A stretch of 64,000 bases of DNA, from positions 521,701 through 585,700 of the forward strand of contig VYZB01000119.1 in the NCBI GenBank assembly GCA_013397455.1, given 5' to 3'. Each line of letters opens with the position of its first letter. The first letter of the stretch is position 1. The notes beneath the pieces were generated by a model. It was not told where the DNA came from, did not search any database, and saw only the letters and a list, made by a program, of their open reading frames with translations. The DNA is from Crotophaga sulcirostris (lineage: Eukaryota; Chordata; Aves; Cuculiformes; Crotophagidae). Shown one piece after another: positions 24,283-37,384 of this stretch. The position numbers and the translations under genes were made by a program.

Positions 24283-27200
24283 GTAATATTCAGTTCCCAG
24301 GTGGCCTCATCTTTCCTGGCACTAGCTGTTACCTTATATCATTGACTTTAAAAGAAGGAATGAGGTGATTCCTCACCAGTTAACTCAATACCTGCTTGGA
24401 TCTCAGTTTTTGCAATCTAAAGCTTTCCCCAAGTGTTTCACTTGCAGTGGTTTCAAAGCTGGGCAGCTAAATACCTCTTAAGCTATTCTGTCTTTGAATA
24501 AAGCTGGAGGAAATTTCAAGGCTGATGTACAATGTGGGTTTAGGTCACTTAAAGGAAAAATAATCATCAAGAATCAGACATATGCCTCTGCCTCTCGTTG
24601 GTGAGAATTACCTGAAATTTTTGGTAATTTTTTTCTATAGTCATTAAATTTTTAGAAAATAACACAAAATTGGAAGCTACTTTAAGTTCATTGCTTTACA
24701 TTTTGAAAATGTGGTATATTTGCAGCTGTAGGTAAAACATGAAAGGAAATCATCTGCTTACTTGACATCTGACCAGTGTGAATTTCCCCTGACTGGGGGA
24801 ATCCTCTACAAGACTCAAAACTGTAATCTAATTTCCTCTTAAAGCCATAGCATTAACTTGTATGTACAGGACTACAGGTGATCCAAATGTTCTTATTGCA
24901 TTAGAATTAATGGACTTTTCAAAGTTACTTTGAATTTAGTGCAGAAAAAAAAATGCCTGCTTGCTTTAGACTATCTGAAATCTATATGATGACTTTAACC
25001 ATTTTAGAAATCACTTATGCAGATCTGACCATAAAACAAGGCAGAAATGTTTCTGAGTATAGACAGACCTTAAAAGTCAATTTTATAGGAACATTTCTCA
25101 AAGCAGAAATTATCTATTTGGGAACAACCCCGAAAAATGCACAAACCTTTATTTTTGCCAATAGAAAAAATGAAACTGTACTTTACTCTTCCTTGATTCT
25201 GCTGCATTTTCATCACTTCCCCTGTGGCCATTCCTCCCAGGCCAGGGCTGGACAGGGGCAATTCCTCCACCTTCATAGCTTGGCTCACTTTCCCACTTCA
25301 GGGTGCCACTATGATCACCTGAAGTCTGAGACAGAACAGACCATTACAGAAGTATTTGCACACACCATCTCCTTCTACATTATTTCTGCTATGCAGAAAC
25401 TGTCTTGGTCTACTTAATGAAGTACATGACTTGAGGAACAAAGCTAAACAACTTCTGCCTTTTACACTGGTTTCCTGTCCCCTGTTGTTGTTAGCTGTGA
25501 TGTGTGAGCTGTCACAGATTTGTTGCTCCTTGCTTTAGTTTTCTTAATCAATTTCCTTTCCTTCTTGCTAATTAACCACATCCGCCTCCACATTCTTCCA
25601 AAGAGATTATCTCCAGACTGGTCTGTTTGTTGTTACAAGGTCTCTGGGCTCTGGTGTCGTGACAAGCGTGTGATGGTTGTCCTCCTCCGTTCGGTGTTCA
25701 GGGTGTGCTACCAGGGCACTTCCATACCACGCAAGTGCATCTGCTGGCAGTTTGCCTGGACGGTGGCTCTGCTGATAACATTGTGGTGTCCATCAAACAA
25801 GCATGAATTAGAAGGCTTTTTTTGTAAGATTTTATTAATACTCCTTGGTGAAATTCTTGGCCAAGGCTAGCACGTTTCTTTTCTGCTCTCTCTGAGAGCA
25901 TGGATAAGACCTGTGATGCTGAAAGGCCCTGCACTGTGTGAGCTCCAGTTAAGAATAACACTTAACTTGCACAGTGCTGGTGGCCAAGGCTTTGTGTGAG
26001 GAAAAAAGAGCGAATGAAATGAAGGATTCATTCATGTATTACAAGCTCAGATGAAATAAAGCAGCTCAAATGGGAGAACCCAACAAGTGGCAAACACATG
26101 GGGATGCTCTATCACAGTAGTGTATTATGTTGGTCTTCCACCCCACTTGAATTAGAGCCAGGAGACAAACTTGACGTTTCAGAAGGATGTGAGTCCCCAG
26201 CTTTTGCTGCAAATAAACACAGGGGCACTGATGCAGACCCATTAAGTTGTGCTAACTTAATCAATAACATAATTGCAAATACTGCAAGTCAATACTGACT
26301 TTTGCTTTCAAGTTTTCCATCCAATTTTATATTCAAATCCTGAATGAAATCCACTTGACTGGATTGTGTCCAGATAGTGCTTATTTTTTCTTTTTTAAAT
26401 TAAATTATTTAAAATGGTACCCTGCTGCCTGAACTCATATCTTTTGGGTTACTTCAGATTTTCTTTTTGCTTTTGGCAGCATCACTTCCCCTAGGTAATA
26501 TTTTCTTTTCCTCCAAGTAAAGTCACTTTTATGGCCCACACAAAGTAACGGTAGCAGGATAGGAAACAAATACTGTCTGTAGGCTCATGCATAATAAAGA
26601 AAAATTAATCAAGTGGACAGCTGGAATATGCTTGTGCTGATTGATGTGATTTTTTTGTTTAATTGTTATTGCTCTTGTTGTGTTCAGAAAAGTGAAACAA
26701 TGAGATATTTGCATCAAACTGGGCAAAACACAGGTTATGCAATTGGCAGCTTAACTCCAGCCTCATGGAGGCTTCAGAGTACCTGCTGACCCCAGAAGAG
26801 CCAATGAACGTGTTGTTTAATTCGTTTTATTTGCTGGTCCCCAAGCATGGGATAATAATAATAATAATAAATAATAAATAAATAAATAATAAATAATAAT
26901 AAAAAAGAGAAGCTAGGCCAGTCTATAGCAAATGCAAGCAGGGTAGGAGTTGGGAGGCAGCTGGGGAGTGATGTAAAGTGCTCCAGCACGTGCATGTAAG
27001 ACATTCCAGGCACTGGGAAGAGCCTGCCCAGTGCTCAATGCCAGCTTTCCTGGAGGCTTGGCAGCTGTGGATAGCTTGGTCAGGAGCTGCCTCTCCCCAG
27101 CCCCGCAGAGAGCTGATGAGGAGCACCCATGGGTTCAGCACTTGTGAGTGGTGCTTGTTTTTCCCACCACGTGCTACAGGTCCCCAAAGGATACTAGGAC

Positions 27201-28719
27201 TGGGAAAAAGTATTTACATCAGAAATGGAAGCAGAGTCTGCTTTCCCAACGTTAGAATATATTTAGAAACAGATAATTTCAATTATTTTTGCCCTCTAGT
27301 TCCTTGGTAAATACATCATTGTGCTTATTATTGGATTTATAGTCTGCTCTTTGGGAGAGACAGAGTATTTAGCAGCAGATCTCAATTTTAATGTAGGAGA
27401 ATCGATTCAGTTTAGAAGAATTCCCTTATGCCAAATGAGTTTGCGATGTTTCTTGTCTCCTGAGAAATCTGCTCAGGTAATTTCATTAGTAAAAGATTTC
27501 AGGGATAGCCGAGCTCAGGAAAATTAAAAAAATAAAAAAAAAGACAATGTGCTGCTGACTTAAACACAGTTTGTGTCTATTTTCTAAGTCATATTTTCAT
27601 GTTTGAGGCCAGTTTTCAAATGTGGAGCCGGACTTTCCCAAGGATGCCGAACTATTACATCCAGCTGCCAAAAAATCAGGCAGGCCAGGCCCGATACCCC
27701 GAAACAACTTGGATGCTAGTGAGGCACCTACCTGCTTTTGAGCATCAGAGCAATATCTCACTAATTAGACAGGTCTTTAATTGGGTTGGTTGGTTAAACC
27801 AGTGTTAAGTCTCCTCTTTCAGTCGCGCTCTTCACGTTTTTGCTCTGTGCTGCTCAAGTGAAGTGGGTTAGGAAATTCCATGGCTGGAGGGAGACCTCGG
27901 ATGTGGTGCTGGGGTGCACTGACCCTGTTTCATCTGTGCAGCTTTGGGGCTGCTTCATTTCCTTTTCTAATTTGGTTATTTTTCACAGTGCTCTGTTCTC
28001 TATATACAAATGTATTTTTGGAATTAAGCTCATGAAATATTTTTTCCTTGGTGATTTATACGTAAATATCACAAACATCTGGGCAAATAAATTCACTCCT
28101 CCTGCTTTCCCTGCTCTGCAGCCACCCAGAGGAGTCATGCTGTTGCATTAATCTGTATGCAAGCAATCCAGTTGGAAATCTGTGCCAATAAAGGGATTTA
28201 CTGTCTCTCAGTACACAGAGGCTATGTTCAATCTTGCTGTCAGCGCTAGGGTATGCCCCATTTAGCCTGTCAGAAGACAGCAGGGTTTTTTTTCCTTGCT
28301 GACTTTAAAGTGATTTCTCTGACATAAAGGACATGAGTGTGAGGAGGACTAAGGGCTTTTGAAGCTGCTCTGTACAGCATCTATTTCTGAGTGCAGAAGA
28401 AATATTTAACACCTGCATAAAACTAATAACAATGAAAGCCCAGCAGTGCTTCATCCCCCACCAAATTTATCCTAAATTATGATAGATGCCTGCACTTGCT
28501 ATGCTCTCATGGAGACTGTAGAAATGCAGGGAGGACCTGGAGTTTGATATGGCATGTGAACTGCCTGAGACTAGGTGTCCAAACGAAAGCCCCAGATCTG
28601 CAAGTGATGCTCTCCACGAGGGTCTGAGTGGTCTGCAGTCACGCCAAGTGCCCCGAGTCTCTCCTGCAGAATACAACTCTAGCTTCTTGAAGGTGCAACT
28701 ACCTACAGGAGTAGTTTTT
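24283..28719. other. Unique sequence, no recognised gene
   Basis: About 4.4 kb. The 154-codon frame at 24953-25417 has no recognisable domain and mixed hydrophobic/polar composition; it is probably chance. A microsatellite lies at 26852. The stretch 27990-28100 is AT-rich and without open frames of note. No splice-bounded coding candidate was found. Confidence 0.55.
26852..26906. repeat. (AAT)n/(AAAT)n compound microsatellite
   Basis: About 55 bp of alternating ata and aata units in a single run, followed by A6. Tri- and tetranucleotide units are mixed, so replication slippage has worked on both. Confidence 0.95.
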
Positions 28720-29053
28720 CTCTACAACTACCGAAAAGGAGATTGTAGGCACGCAGGGGTTGGTCTCTTCTCTCAGGTGACCAGTGACAGAACTAGAGGA
28801 CATGGACTCAAGCTTCGTCAGCGGAAGTTTAGGCTTGATATTAGGAAAAAGTTCTTCACTGAAAGCGTAATTAGGCATTGGAATGCACTGCCCAGGGAGA
28901 TGGTGTGGTGGAGTTGCCAACTCTGGAGGTGTTTAAGGGGAGATTGGATGAGGCACTCAGTGCCATGGTTTAGATGATGGGTTGGTGTTAGTGTTGGGTT
29001 ATAGGTTGGACTCGATGATCTCAGAGGTCCTTTTCAACCTTGTGATACTGTGC
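28720..29053 (+). mobile_element. CR1 LINE, 5'-truncated 3' end (young family, copy 3)
   Basis: Begins at ctctacaactaccgaaaaggagattg, matching the inner part of the 12741 copy. The ORF2 C-terminal frame is open through [10 protein letters not shown]. It is then thrown out of frame by about five extra bases near 28905 (gatggtgtggtggagt, where the sister copies have a single ggtggtgg), so the normal ORF2 C-terminus is not reached in one frame. The 3' UTR and the gatactgtg tail are intact and differ by one base from copy 1 over the last ~110 bp (tccttttcaacc). The longer open frame starting at 28549 is an accidental fusion with upstream flank. Confidence 0.95.
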
Positions 29054-31042
29054 TAAACTGCCACACACAGGCACTGGATGACAAATGGAAATGCTGGTGA
29101 TTTCTTTAATTTGTACATCTCTCCAGTAGCGACTTAGCAACAAGTTGCATGAGAACTGGAGTCTTTGCTTTGTGGCTTCCCCACCCTGTCCTGGAGAGAG
29201 GAACAGCAGTGATCCCGGCAGGCAGATGCTGATTATCCTCTGTCCTTAAGGGATCAGTAGGGGTTGCTCTTTCCCGGTCTAGAATGACAGACTGCCTGTT
29301 GAAATCACACCTCTGAATTGGCAGTGCTTCCTCATGGGGAACAGCAAATGAAGAGACCTCAGTTACTCTTTTGGCTTTCTAATACCACTGAACTTTTCTG
29401 AAGGAGGCACGAGAGTGCAACGCAGTGGTGGTTCTCTTTCAGTGAAGCCTGCAGAAGAAGCAGAGGGTTCTGCAGACCATCATGTGTGACTGTGCTATTC
29501 ACCTTGTCTGAACAGTGTCTTTTTGCCCATTCAGATAAACTGATAGCTGGTTTTAGGAAACCAGGAATAGCTATGAATGATGTGTCTGAAAGTCTGGTTC
29601 TCTTCTTAGACAATGACCAGACTACTGGTAAGGATTTTCTTTCTTTTTAAAAAGTAGATTAGGTATTTCTCAGACTTTTACTATAGAAATGTTCATGCTA
29701 CAAGTACCCTTTTCACTGCCAATTTTGCAGGCTTAGTTGTGAATTCCGGATGCTGGGGCTTGGTTCTTCCGTTTACAAGATGACAGCGTGGATAACCTCA
29801 GGGACCAGGCTCTGTCCTTCCTTTTGCCCAGCAGTTCCCCACACAGAGTTTCTCTGCAGTGGGATGTGTGGGGGATGCACTTCACAGGGTGTCAGGAATG
29901 TTCATGGTTGGCACAGGCTGAGTACCAGCCTCAGGCAGACCCCAGAGAAAGGCAGCTTTGTTTTCTCTCACTCTCCCTAGGCTCACCTTGGCTGTTTTTG
30001 TCAGCCACTAATATAGCTCCAGGATGAATACTTACCTTCTTGAAGTCCTGTACTTGAGCACATATTCTGAGTACATCCTATTACTTGTTGGCACATTAAC
30101 GATTGTATCACATCAGAGGCCACAGATCTCAGCTATGGTCTCTGTACTAAGATCTATATAGAGCTATAAGAAGAAATTACCTCTGCCTTAAGGTAGTTAA
30201 CATCTGAGTGCACAGGAAATGGAAGTGCAGAGGTAAAACAACATCCTCAAGGTCATACAGCAGCTATGGAGAAAACTGGGATGAGGATTGGGTCTTCTGG
30301 TCCCTCTGCAAGTGCTTCCCTTCTCTTTTGATCTCCTCTGTCTATTACACCTTGCTCTCACAGTCACCTCTGCCATTCCCAAACCAAACTGTCCATTAAC
30401 TGGTTCCGCAGCCTGGTTTCAGTCACCTGCTTCAGCCTTCTAGCTCTTTCTCTTCTTTTTTTTTTTTTTTTCTCCATCATTGAACTACCAGAAGTCGCAG
30501 ACGGTTTCTAATGGGTCAAGGGAAGATTACTGAGCAAAGCAATTCCATATTGGCTCTCCTGACCTTGTTGTGTTGAGGGGTGTACCCTGCTAGGCTGAAA
30601 GTTTCCAAAGGGGAACAGGATTTGAGACTGAACTTTCTTAGTATTTGCTTTATCCACTTGCGATGACTGTTTGTCCAGCTTTGGGCTCAATTATTCCCTA
30701 TAGTTCACAGACAGAATTCAATTGCTCAACTTGAATGCTAAAGGGTTCCTTTGGGCCATAGCGGTGTTTACCACTGAATTAATTCTCCAAGAAGCCCAGA
30801 CCACATTTACATAAAGGATATGGGTAAGAAACCTCTCTTAATGTCATGGACAAAGATGTGGTTTCTGCTGCCTTCACTGCCCTGGAAATGGGCTTTTATC
30901 TTGAGTATAAGCTTGAGCACAAACTATTCTACTTCTCCACGCTTGCTAAACCAGTATTTGGGCTGTTGCAACTTTGCCTATACCTGTTCCAGGTTCTTCA
31001 CTAGATTTGGGGTGTGACTTTCAGCTACCTTAAAGCATTGAT
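29054..31042. other. Unique sequence, no recognised gene
   Basis: About 2 kb. A T16 run sits at 30456-30471. A strong acceptor (tctggttctcttcttag) and a gtaagg donor bracket only 18 bp at 29615-29632, too small to call. On the minus strand a good donor (aagaag|gtaagtatt, reading from about 30041 downward) has no convincing acceptor. Nothing else is seen. Confidence 0.55.
30456..30471. repeat. T16 homopolymer
   Basis: Sixteen consecutive T bases inside a pyrimidine-rich stretch (30440-30480). No retroposon body lies on the downstream side, where the reverse-strand poly(A) would attach. Confidence 0.9.
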
Positions 31043-31120
31043 TTCACAGTATCACAAGGTTGGAAAGGACCTCTGAGATCATCAAGTCCAACCTATAAGC
31101 GAACACTAACACCGTCCCAT
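31043..31120 (-). mobile_element. CR1 3' UTR fragment (young family, copy 4)
   Basis: Only the last ~78 bp of a CR1 element remain, in minus orientation: ttcacagtatcacaaggttgg through caagtccaacctataagc to accgtccc. The order of motifs matches the 3' UTR of copies 1, 2, 3 and 6, with a few substitutions (aagcgaac against aacccaac). It is either a severely 5'-truncated insertion or a deletion remnant. No ORF2 sequence is present. Confidence 0.9.
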
Positions 31121-32154
31121 TTAAGCACTGACCTGCTGTAATTGTTACAGTAAGGCCAGGTTACACTAGGTCAGTATTTGGATGAAACTGGAAAAATTGT
31201 CTCAATGCCCTCTGACAGCTCCCAGGAGCAGACTGTGAAACTGGGAAGACTGCTGGGATGTCCCAGCTCAGTGGCGTCAGGAGGACCATTTACCTAACAT
31301 CTGTGTTATTCAGGGCAGCTTCCATCAGTAGTGGGCTTACTACAGTGTGGGTGTCATGCAAATCCAGGTGACATTTAGATGAAAACAGTTGAGTGCTGTT
31401 AAGAGATTAAAAGTGTCAGAATATGCTTAGCGTGACCAAACTGGCTGGAAAGGAGGAAAGGGCTGTGTCTGAGAAGCACAAGTCAAAGTAGAGAGAGGAT
31501 AGTATTTTTTAAAAACCACTTTCCTTTCAGCAGCTAGGATGTGGGAGTTCACCCTTATGGGAGATACTTGCAGAGAACTGTCATTCCATGCAACTTCACC
31601 TGTGACCATCTTTTTTCAATTCATAATCCAGACATCACTGGAGTGTCTGCTTCACAGATTACTTGGTGTTAAAGCATGACCAAACTGAGCAACAAGAACA
31701 AAATTACTAGAATTTCCTTGACAACATCTCTCTATGCTGCAACTCATGCAGGAACACTGTTCTCATGAGATTTGTCGACTGCTTCGACACACAATCGCTC
31801 TTTTCTCAGTTTGACCTTTTTATTAAAATTACCAGGAAGCCTTGAGGGTACAGTTAGGATTGGTCCCTCCTGTGTATATAAAAAGTTTGATAAAAAATAA
31901 AATGCAAAGGTTAGCAAGAGGCTTGCAGAGACTTTACTAAACAGGTGACTGTGTCATGGTTTCTTATTTAATAAACAGAGCTAGTCTGGGAATAATCCAA
32001 GAGGCAAAGAGGTGTTGACATTCTCATTTTCGTTGTTGCATTTGAAGTTTCATCTGTTTTGTAGCACCATATAATATGATCATGAGCTTTTTGAACATCA
32101 GTGACAGCACAGTGTTATTAAGGAGACTTTAGTTCTCTTTATTTTCTTTCTCAG

Positions 32155-32440
32155 GGGTGAGTGCTCCTGCTGACCTGTGGCTTCCATGGGGGAAGCAGCT
32201 GAGGGAAGAGATTCCCCATGCAGGATTAATTCAAGAACAGGAATGAATGATTAAGGTCCTGAAGATGCCTGGCAACGCCAAGATGCCCAAATGAGTTATC
32301 TAGGAAGAAATATGAAAGGGGAGCTTGCTAGTACAGGCAACATATAAACACAGAGAGGACAGACTATCTCAGATAGCTCTTTCACCACTGGTGTGGGAGA
32401 GAAATCTATTGATAAATAAAACGCATAATTCCAGAGAGGC
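32155..32440 (+). other. Possible 3'-terminal exon (lncRNA or unknown gene)
   Basis: A textbook acceptor (ttctctttattttctttctcag, ending at 32154) is followed by one frame open for about 29 codons (VSAPADLWLPWGKQLREE... to a stop near 32246). A canonical AATAAA lies at 32414-32419. The combination of strong acceptor plus polyadenylation signal with no donor between fits a last exon. I recognise no protein and no cleavage site can be fixed. Confidence 0.13.
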
Positions 32441-35400
32441 AGAGGCATTGCAAATGGCCCAAAGCTAAGGCAGCAAATAACAGCATTCACTTTATTTACT
32501 TTTTTTTTTAAGCTATATATGGGAAGAAAAACTTCTGGCAGAACGAGGCACTGTTTTCAGTAACATGCTCAACATAATGAGAGGTACCAGGCTGCATCTG
32601 GACAGATGTGTGTGGAGCATCAGTTGGTGTCCAAAGAATCATATTTACATGGCTAATCTTCATTCCCAGCTGAAGCAGGATTACACGTTTCCCTGAATTG
32701 TCAAAAAAATGACCATTGTGCTGTCCTGCTGTGATTAAGGATGTGAACCTTCAGGCCTAGAATAAAAGAGCTCCGTTTTTTCGTTTTTAATATTAACTAG
32801 ACTTACCAGATTACCACATTCTTTTGGTAAAATTGGTTCTTCCTTGAGGACTACTTTAATTTATTCTGAGATTCCAGTGATTTTAATGTGGGCAAGACTT
32901 ACAGGAGGACAGCAGTGAGATATCATCAGAACTTTTACTGATTCAAGATGTTTTCCCCCAGTAAAACTATGTGCCTCTGAAGCTTGGATGTATTCTTGAC
33001 AGGTCTGGTCCTGCAATCTGCACAGTGCCTTTTCCTGAGGATATCAGACCTGGCTCTGCTGGCAAGCATCCTGCCTTGTCCTGTCCGCCGCATTTGGTGT
33101 GTTGACCCACTTGTATTTGAGGAGCAGGTCTGAAACCTGCCAGAGAGGTGAGGTCTTACATTGTGTACAGTCTAAAATCTGGAATTGTTTCTGGCTGGTT
33201 CCACACAAAGCAGCCATGGGAAGAATTCAATAGAGCATTTCACTGATTAGCAGAGGAGTCTCCCAGCAGGTGACAGGCTTTGAGCACCATTGAGACATGG
33301 GTTTTTTTGCTCAGTAGTTTGCATCTGCACACCCTGGGATACAAGGAGGAAGAGTGCTCATCGCTTCAGGAAGGGTATGGTTAACTGGAGCATGAGGGGC
33401 AGTAGAACATGTGGCATTGATGCTTCAGCATTGGGTAATTCTGATTTGCAACAATTTCTGCTGGATAAATAAACTCTTAGTGAGGTTTTTTCTGAAAGCT
33501 GGAAGGGTGGTGTGTTGCATAGCTTTGGCAGTCTGGAGGCATGTTCTGTTCTGTCCATCAGCCCTTGTGCAAATGAGAAGCAGCAGTGTTGGTTAGGACA
33601 GGCTCGTTATTCCTGCTGTGTTGACACTCATCTGAGTAACAATCATAGTGGATCAAGAAATTACTGTGAAACTTGCAGTTCAGGCATCTGGGTATGGCTG
33701 GAAAATTGCTTATTGACCTTTGTTTAGTTTATAAACCTGGAAATGAGACTAGTAGAACATGTGTAGGACTTGGCACCCTTTGTCAGGACCTGGGACCTTA
33801 CTGCACAGAGTGGAATAATGCACAGATAAGAGATGGCCTTCATCTCCCAGAGCTTTCTAGTCCAAGTGAAAGAAGTAAACTCAGGTGTGGTAGAACAGGA
33901 AATATGGAAGGAGAATGTGGTAGTGGTGAGCATTGTGATTTGTAAGTTTGGTGGTCCTGCAGAAAAGGATTTTTACAATAAAGGGTCTGAAGGAGAGAAA
34001 TGTTTATTTTGTGAAAGTATAGGAGCAGCTTCTCCCAAATGCAAGGAATAATGGGGGAGAAGGGGCAACTGGAATCATTAGAGCAGATAATTGTCATGGG
34101 GTCATGTTCTGCAGAAATGTATAGGACAAGGTCATGATTTTTAAGCTAGAAGGAATTGTGTCAATGATCCAGACATGAAGCAACTACCTGGATTGTAAGT
34201 TTGGTTAGGTGAAAGAGAGGAGACTCTGTGCATTAGATGAAATTATGCTCAAAGAGCTTGTAAGATACAGGCACAGTTTGATCATGAGAAACCAGTAAGA
34301 GCATAAAATGACAGATTATGACCAGTTGGGGGGAGGGGTGTGACAGTTCCAATGGGCCTTTATATCTTCAGATAAAAGGAAAGGAGGTATCTATGCAGGC
34401 TTGACAAGGAGAGTCTATACAGCACGTTATCCAACATGTCTCTAGGAAAAGAAACCAGCCAGGCAATGCTCTGTGAAAGTTCCTCCATTGGCAGCACAAC
34501 TGGGAGAGACAGTGTCCATTGCTCTGCAGAAGGATTGGATCAAGTACCAAGCTATGGGTTCTTAATTTCAAATTTAATGTGAAATTGCATGTTTGACCTG
34601 GAGCTCACAAACCTAAAGAGGCTTCTCCTACCTGCCAGCTGGCTGCTGGTATTCAGTCCTGTGTAGTCTCCTTATGTCTATGGAAAACCAAGAGTGACTT
34701 GCTTGAACTCAGCTTGCAGTGTACCAGGGTTTATGATGGATGATGTTACAACTGCTTCTTGTGATTTATCAGTTGGTGGTCTTTCAATTAACTCTGATCT
34801 ACATTGATTTATCTATAGTGCTGATTTTAGACCATAATGTCCTCCAACACCAGGAGTCAAAGTCACTCACTGAAGTGAAAAACCTCACTCAAGTATGTTG
34901 AACCAGCATGGTAATCTTTATCAGCCAGAGCTGATAATTTCAAAACAAAGTTATCTTGATGGGACATTCAGTTACGCAATCTTCTTTTAATTCTTTATAT
35001 TGTATACCATATTAGCCTTTCTGTGATTCTGCTTGGGGTTCATGAAAAATCATGGCTTCTTAGTCATCTGCTTATTCTGGCCATCTATTTACTTCTTTCC
35101 AGTTCCTTGGAACACCCATAGCATTCCAAACTTTGCCAGAAGTCAGCACTAATGGATGTTAATGGGTGTCAGGGGGAACAGAATAACAACTGATGCCGTG
35201 GACATCCCTCTTCAGCCAAATTATTTTGCTCTGAAACCTTATAATAATCAGGCACAATGAAAAGCACTGTTAGCAAAGTCTCATTCTACAAACTCTTGTG
35301 CAGGAGAGATCCTCTGAGGCTCATGAACTTTGCAGCTGTCCCTAGATTTGGGGTATTATTTATCAATGCCAATATCAGATTTCTCTAGACAGTTTTTCTA

Positions 35401-36164
35401 AGCTTTGATTTTTCTGGAAACTCCAACTTAACAACTTTATAAGGGTGCTTGTTTTCCCAAGTTTGACACTTATCCTCCAAGAAAAACTCCCTGAAGATCA
35501 ACATTATGTCTTCCCAGCAGCCTGTGGCCGAGTTTGGGACACTTGTAGGCAATTAATTTCAGGGGACACCTTGACTCAGCTCATGGTTGAGAAGACAATT
35601 ACCACCATTTAGTTGTCCACAATTTTAGGCTGAGATGCTGGCATAAGATTTGACCATAACGAGAGGCGCGTCTGTAGCATTGAGTGCAGGGCATGCTGGA
35701 AGAGACACCAGGAGTGAACTACCACCCTGTGTGGACCCCTGGTAAGTAACTGCCTTGGCTCTGCTGGTCAAGTTTTTCAAAAAGCATTGGGCTAGCCCTG
35801 CATCTACAGCTATAAACATTACGAAGCACAGGAACTGGATGTGCCTAAGAGGCAAATGAGTTATAGCTTGGCTCACCCCAAGTAGTCAAGACCTTCTAAG
35901 TGCCCACAGCGCTTGTGTTGTTTTGATATAACTGCATTGAGGGTGGAGAATGCACAGTGACAGGGAATGGATGAACCCAAAGGACTCGCTGTACCTTACT
36001 AAAAATAGCGTCATTTTTAGAAAATAAAACTTCTGCAGTTCTGCTAGGGGAATGATAGGACAATTTGCCCATACGTATTTAAAATCTGAGCTTTGGGATG
36101 GCACTGGAAGGATGGAAGAGGTGTTGTTTCCAACTAGAGTAGATCCAGTATCAAACTAATACTG

Positions 36165-36221
36165 GTAAATAATAAAAATATAAATACTGAGCATTTAAAA
36201 ATAAATACTGAGTAAATAAAG
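36165..36221. repeat. AT-rich imperfect tandem repeat
   Basis: Two near-copies of the unit ataaatactgag (about 36180-36191 and 36201-36212) sit inside an (aataaa)-rich stretch. A short local duplication is the likely origin. Confidence 0.7.
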
Positions 36222-36761
36222 TGAAATGCCTTTGCACCCCATGTGCATGTTCAACCCCCAGAAAAATTAATGCTGATTATCAGCTTTCTTATAATAGCAC
36301 TTTGTCAGTGTGCTGCAAGATGTGCAGGAAACCTGGCAGCAGTGCTGAGAAATGCACAGGACCATGGAGAAAAAGCTTTAAGGCCCAAAGGCCATTGGCA
36401 GTATTCCCAGTGAAGGTACCTGGAGGACACTGGCTTCAATCTCCTGAGCAAACCTGCAGCTATTTTTGCTGGATGTTTTCAAGTGAATCACAGTGTGTCC
36501 TCTAGAGAAGCAGATTTACTTCATAAAATTCAATCTGGTAGAACTCGAAGGTTGCAAGAAGCTGAAAGTGATGGAGCAAAAAAAGACGAACCTTTTGGAT
36601 AGACATTAGGATAATTGTTTTGTTGCAGAGCGGGAGGAGAAGTGGCAACACTGATCACCTGGGATTAAAAATAAAGCCAGAAACCAGTTTTCAGCCAAAT
36701 GAATACAGAGGACAACAACTTTTGCTGTTATCTTGGAGAGGGACAGAATTGGAGAATGAGT

Positions 36762-37384
36762 ATGAATATGTGCTTGCAGCCCAGAACACCAATAGTATCC
36801 TGGGCTGCATCAAAAGGAGTGTGACCAGCAGGTCAAGGGAGGTGATTCACCCTCTCTACTCTGTTCCTGTGAGACCTCGCCTGGAGTCCTGCATTCAGAT
36901 CTGGAGTCCTCAGCTCAGGAAGAACGTGGATCTGTAAGAGCAAGTCCAGAGGAGGGCCACAAAGATGATCCAAGGGCTGAGGCACATCCAATATGAGGAC
37001 AGGCTGAAAGAGTTGGGATTTTTCAGCCTGGAGAAGAGAAGGCTCCAGGGAGACCTTATAGCAGCCCTCCAGTACTGAAAAGGGCTATAGGAAATTGGGG
37101 TGAGGAGTGCAGGGACAGGACGAGGGGTAGCAGTTTTATGCTGAAAGAGGAGAGATTTAGATTTGATATTATGAGGAAATTTTTTTCTGTGAGCGTGGTG
37201 AGGCCCTAGCACAGGTTGCCTAGAGAAGTCATGGCTGCCCCTTCCCTGGACGTGTTCAAGGTGAGGCTGATTAAGGCTTTGAGCAAACTGATCTAGTGGA
37301 AGGTGTCCCTGCCCGTGGCAGGAGGGTTGGAACTGGATGATCTTAAAGGTCCCTTCCAGTCCAAGGTGTTCTATGATTTATAAA
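36762..37384 (+). mobile_element. CR1 LINE, 5'-truncated, older classical subfamily (copy 5)
   Basis: This is the longest CR1 copy here (~620 bp). It runs from tgtgcttgcagcccagaac through tcctgggctgcatcaaaag to the 3' UTR gtggaaggtgtccctgcc, ggaactggatgatcttaaag and the tail ttctatgat. The deduced ORF2 fragment shows the usual order ILGCIKRSV, then [11 protein letters not shown], but is interrupted by a stop at about 36936 and by several changes further on. The tail octamer is of the ATTCTATG type, unlike the gatactgt family, and the copy is visibly more decayed. It is therefore from a different and probably earlier wave of CR1 activity. Confidence 0.95.

Larger units (their letters stand above)
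31121..36761. other. Unique sequence, no recognised gene
   Basis: About 5.6 kb. Items noted are a possible terminal-exon structure at 32155 (separate entry) and an AT-rich imperfect tandem at 36165-36221. Open frames at 33.3-34.1 kb overlap on both strands with no domain. A purine run (ggggggagggg near 34327) preceding a TG was considered as an LTR boundary and rejected. Confidence 0.55.

Noticed and set aside
24953..25417. 154-codon open frame as a gene
   Set aside because: No recognisable domain, no convincing splice or promoter context, and a length attainable by chance in 64 kb.
28549..28977. 142-codon open frame as a host gene
   Set aside because: Its C-terminal half is CR1 ORF2; the N-terminal half is unrelated flank fused by chance.
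29615..29632. 18-bp microexon between a strong acceptor and gtaagg donor
   Set aside because: Too short to support from one sequence; chance pairs of splice motifs are frequent.
34320..34345. Purine run before TG as a retroviral polypurine tract/LTR start
   Set aside because: No matching CA end, target-site duplication, primer-binding site or retroviral frame was found nearby.
36620..36937. 105-codon open frame as a host gene
   Set aside because: Its second half is the CR1 ORF2 fragment of the 36762 copy, ended by a stop mutation.
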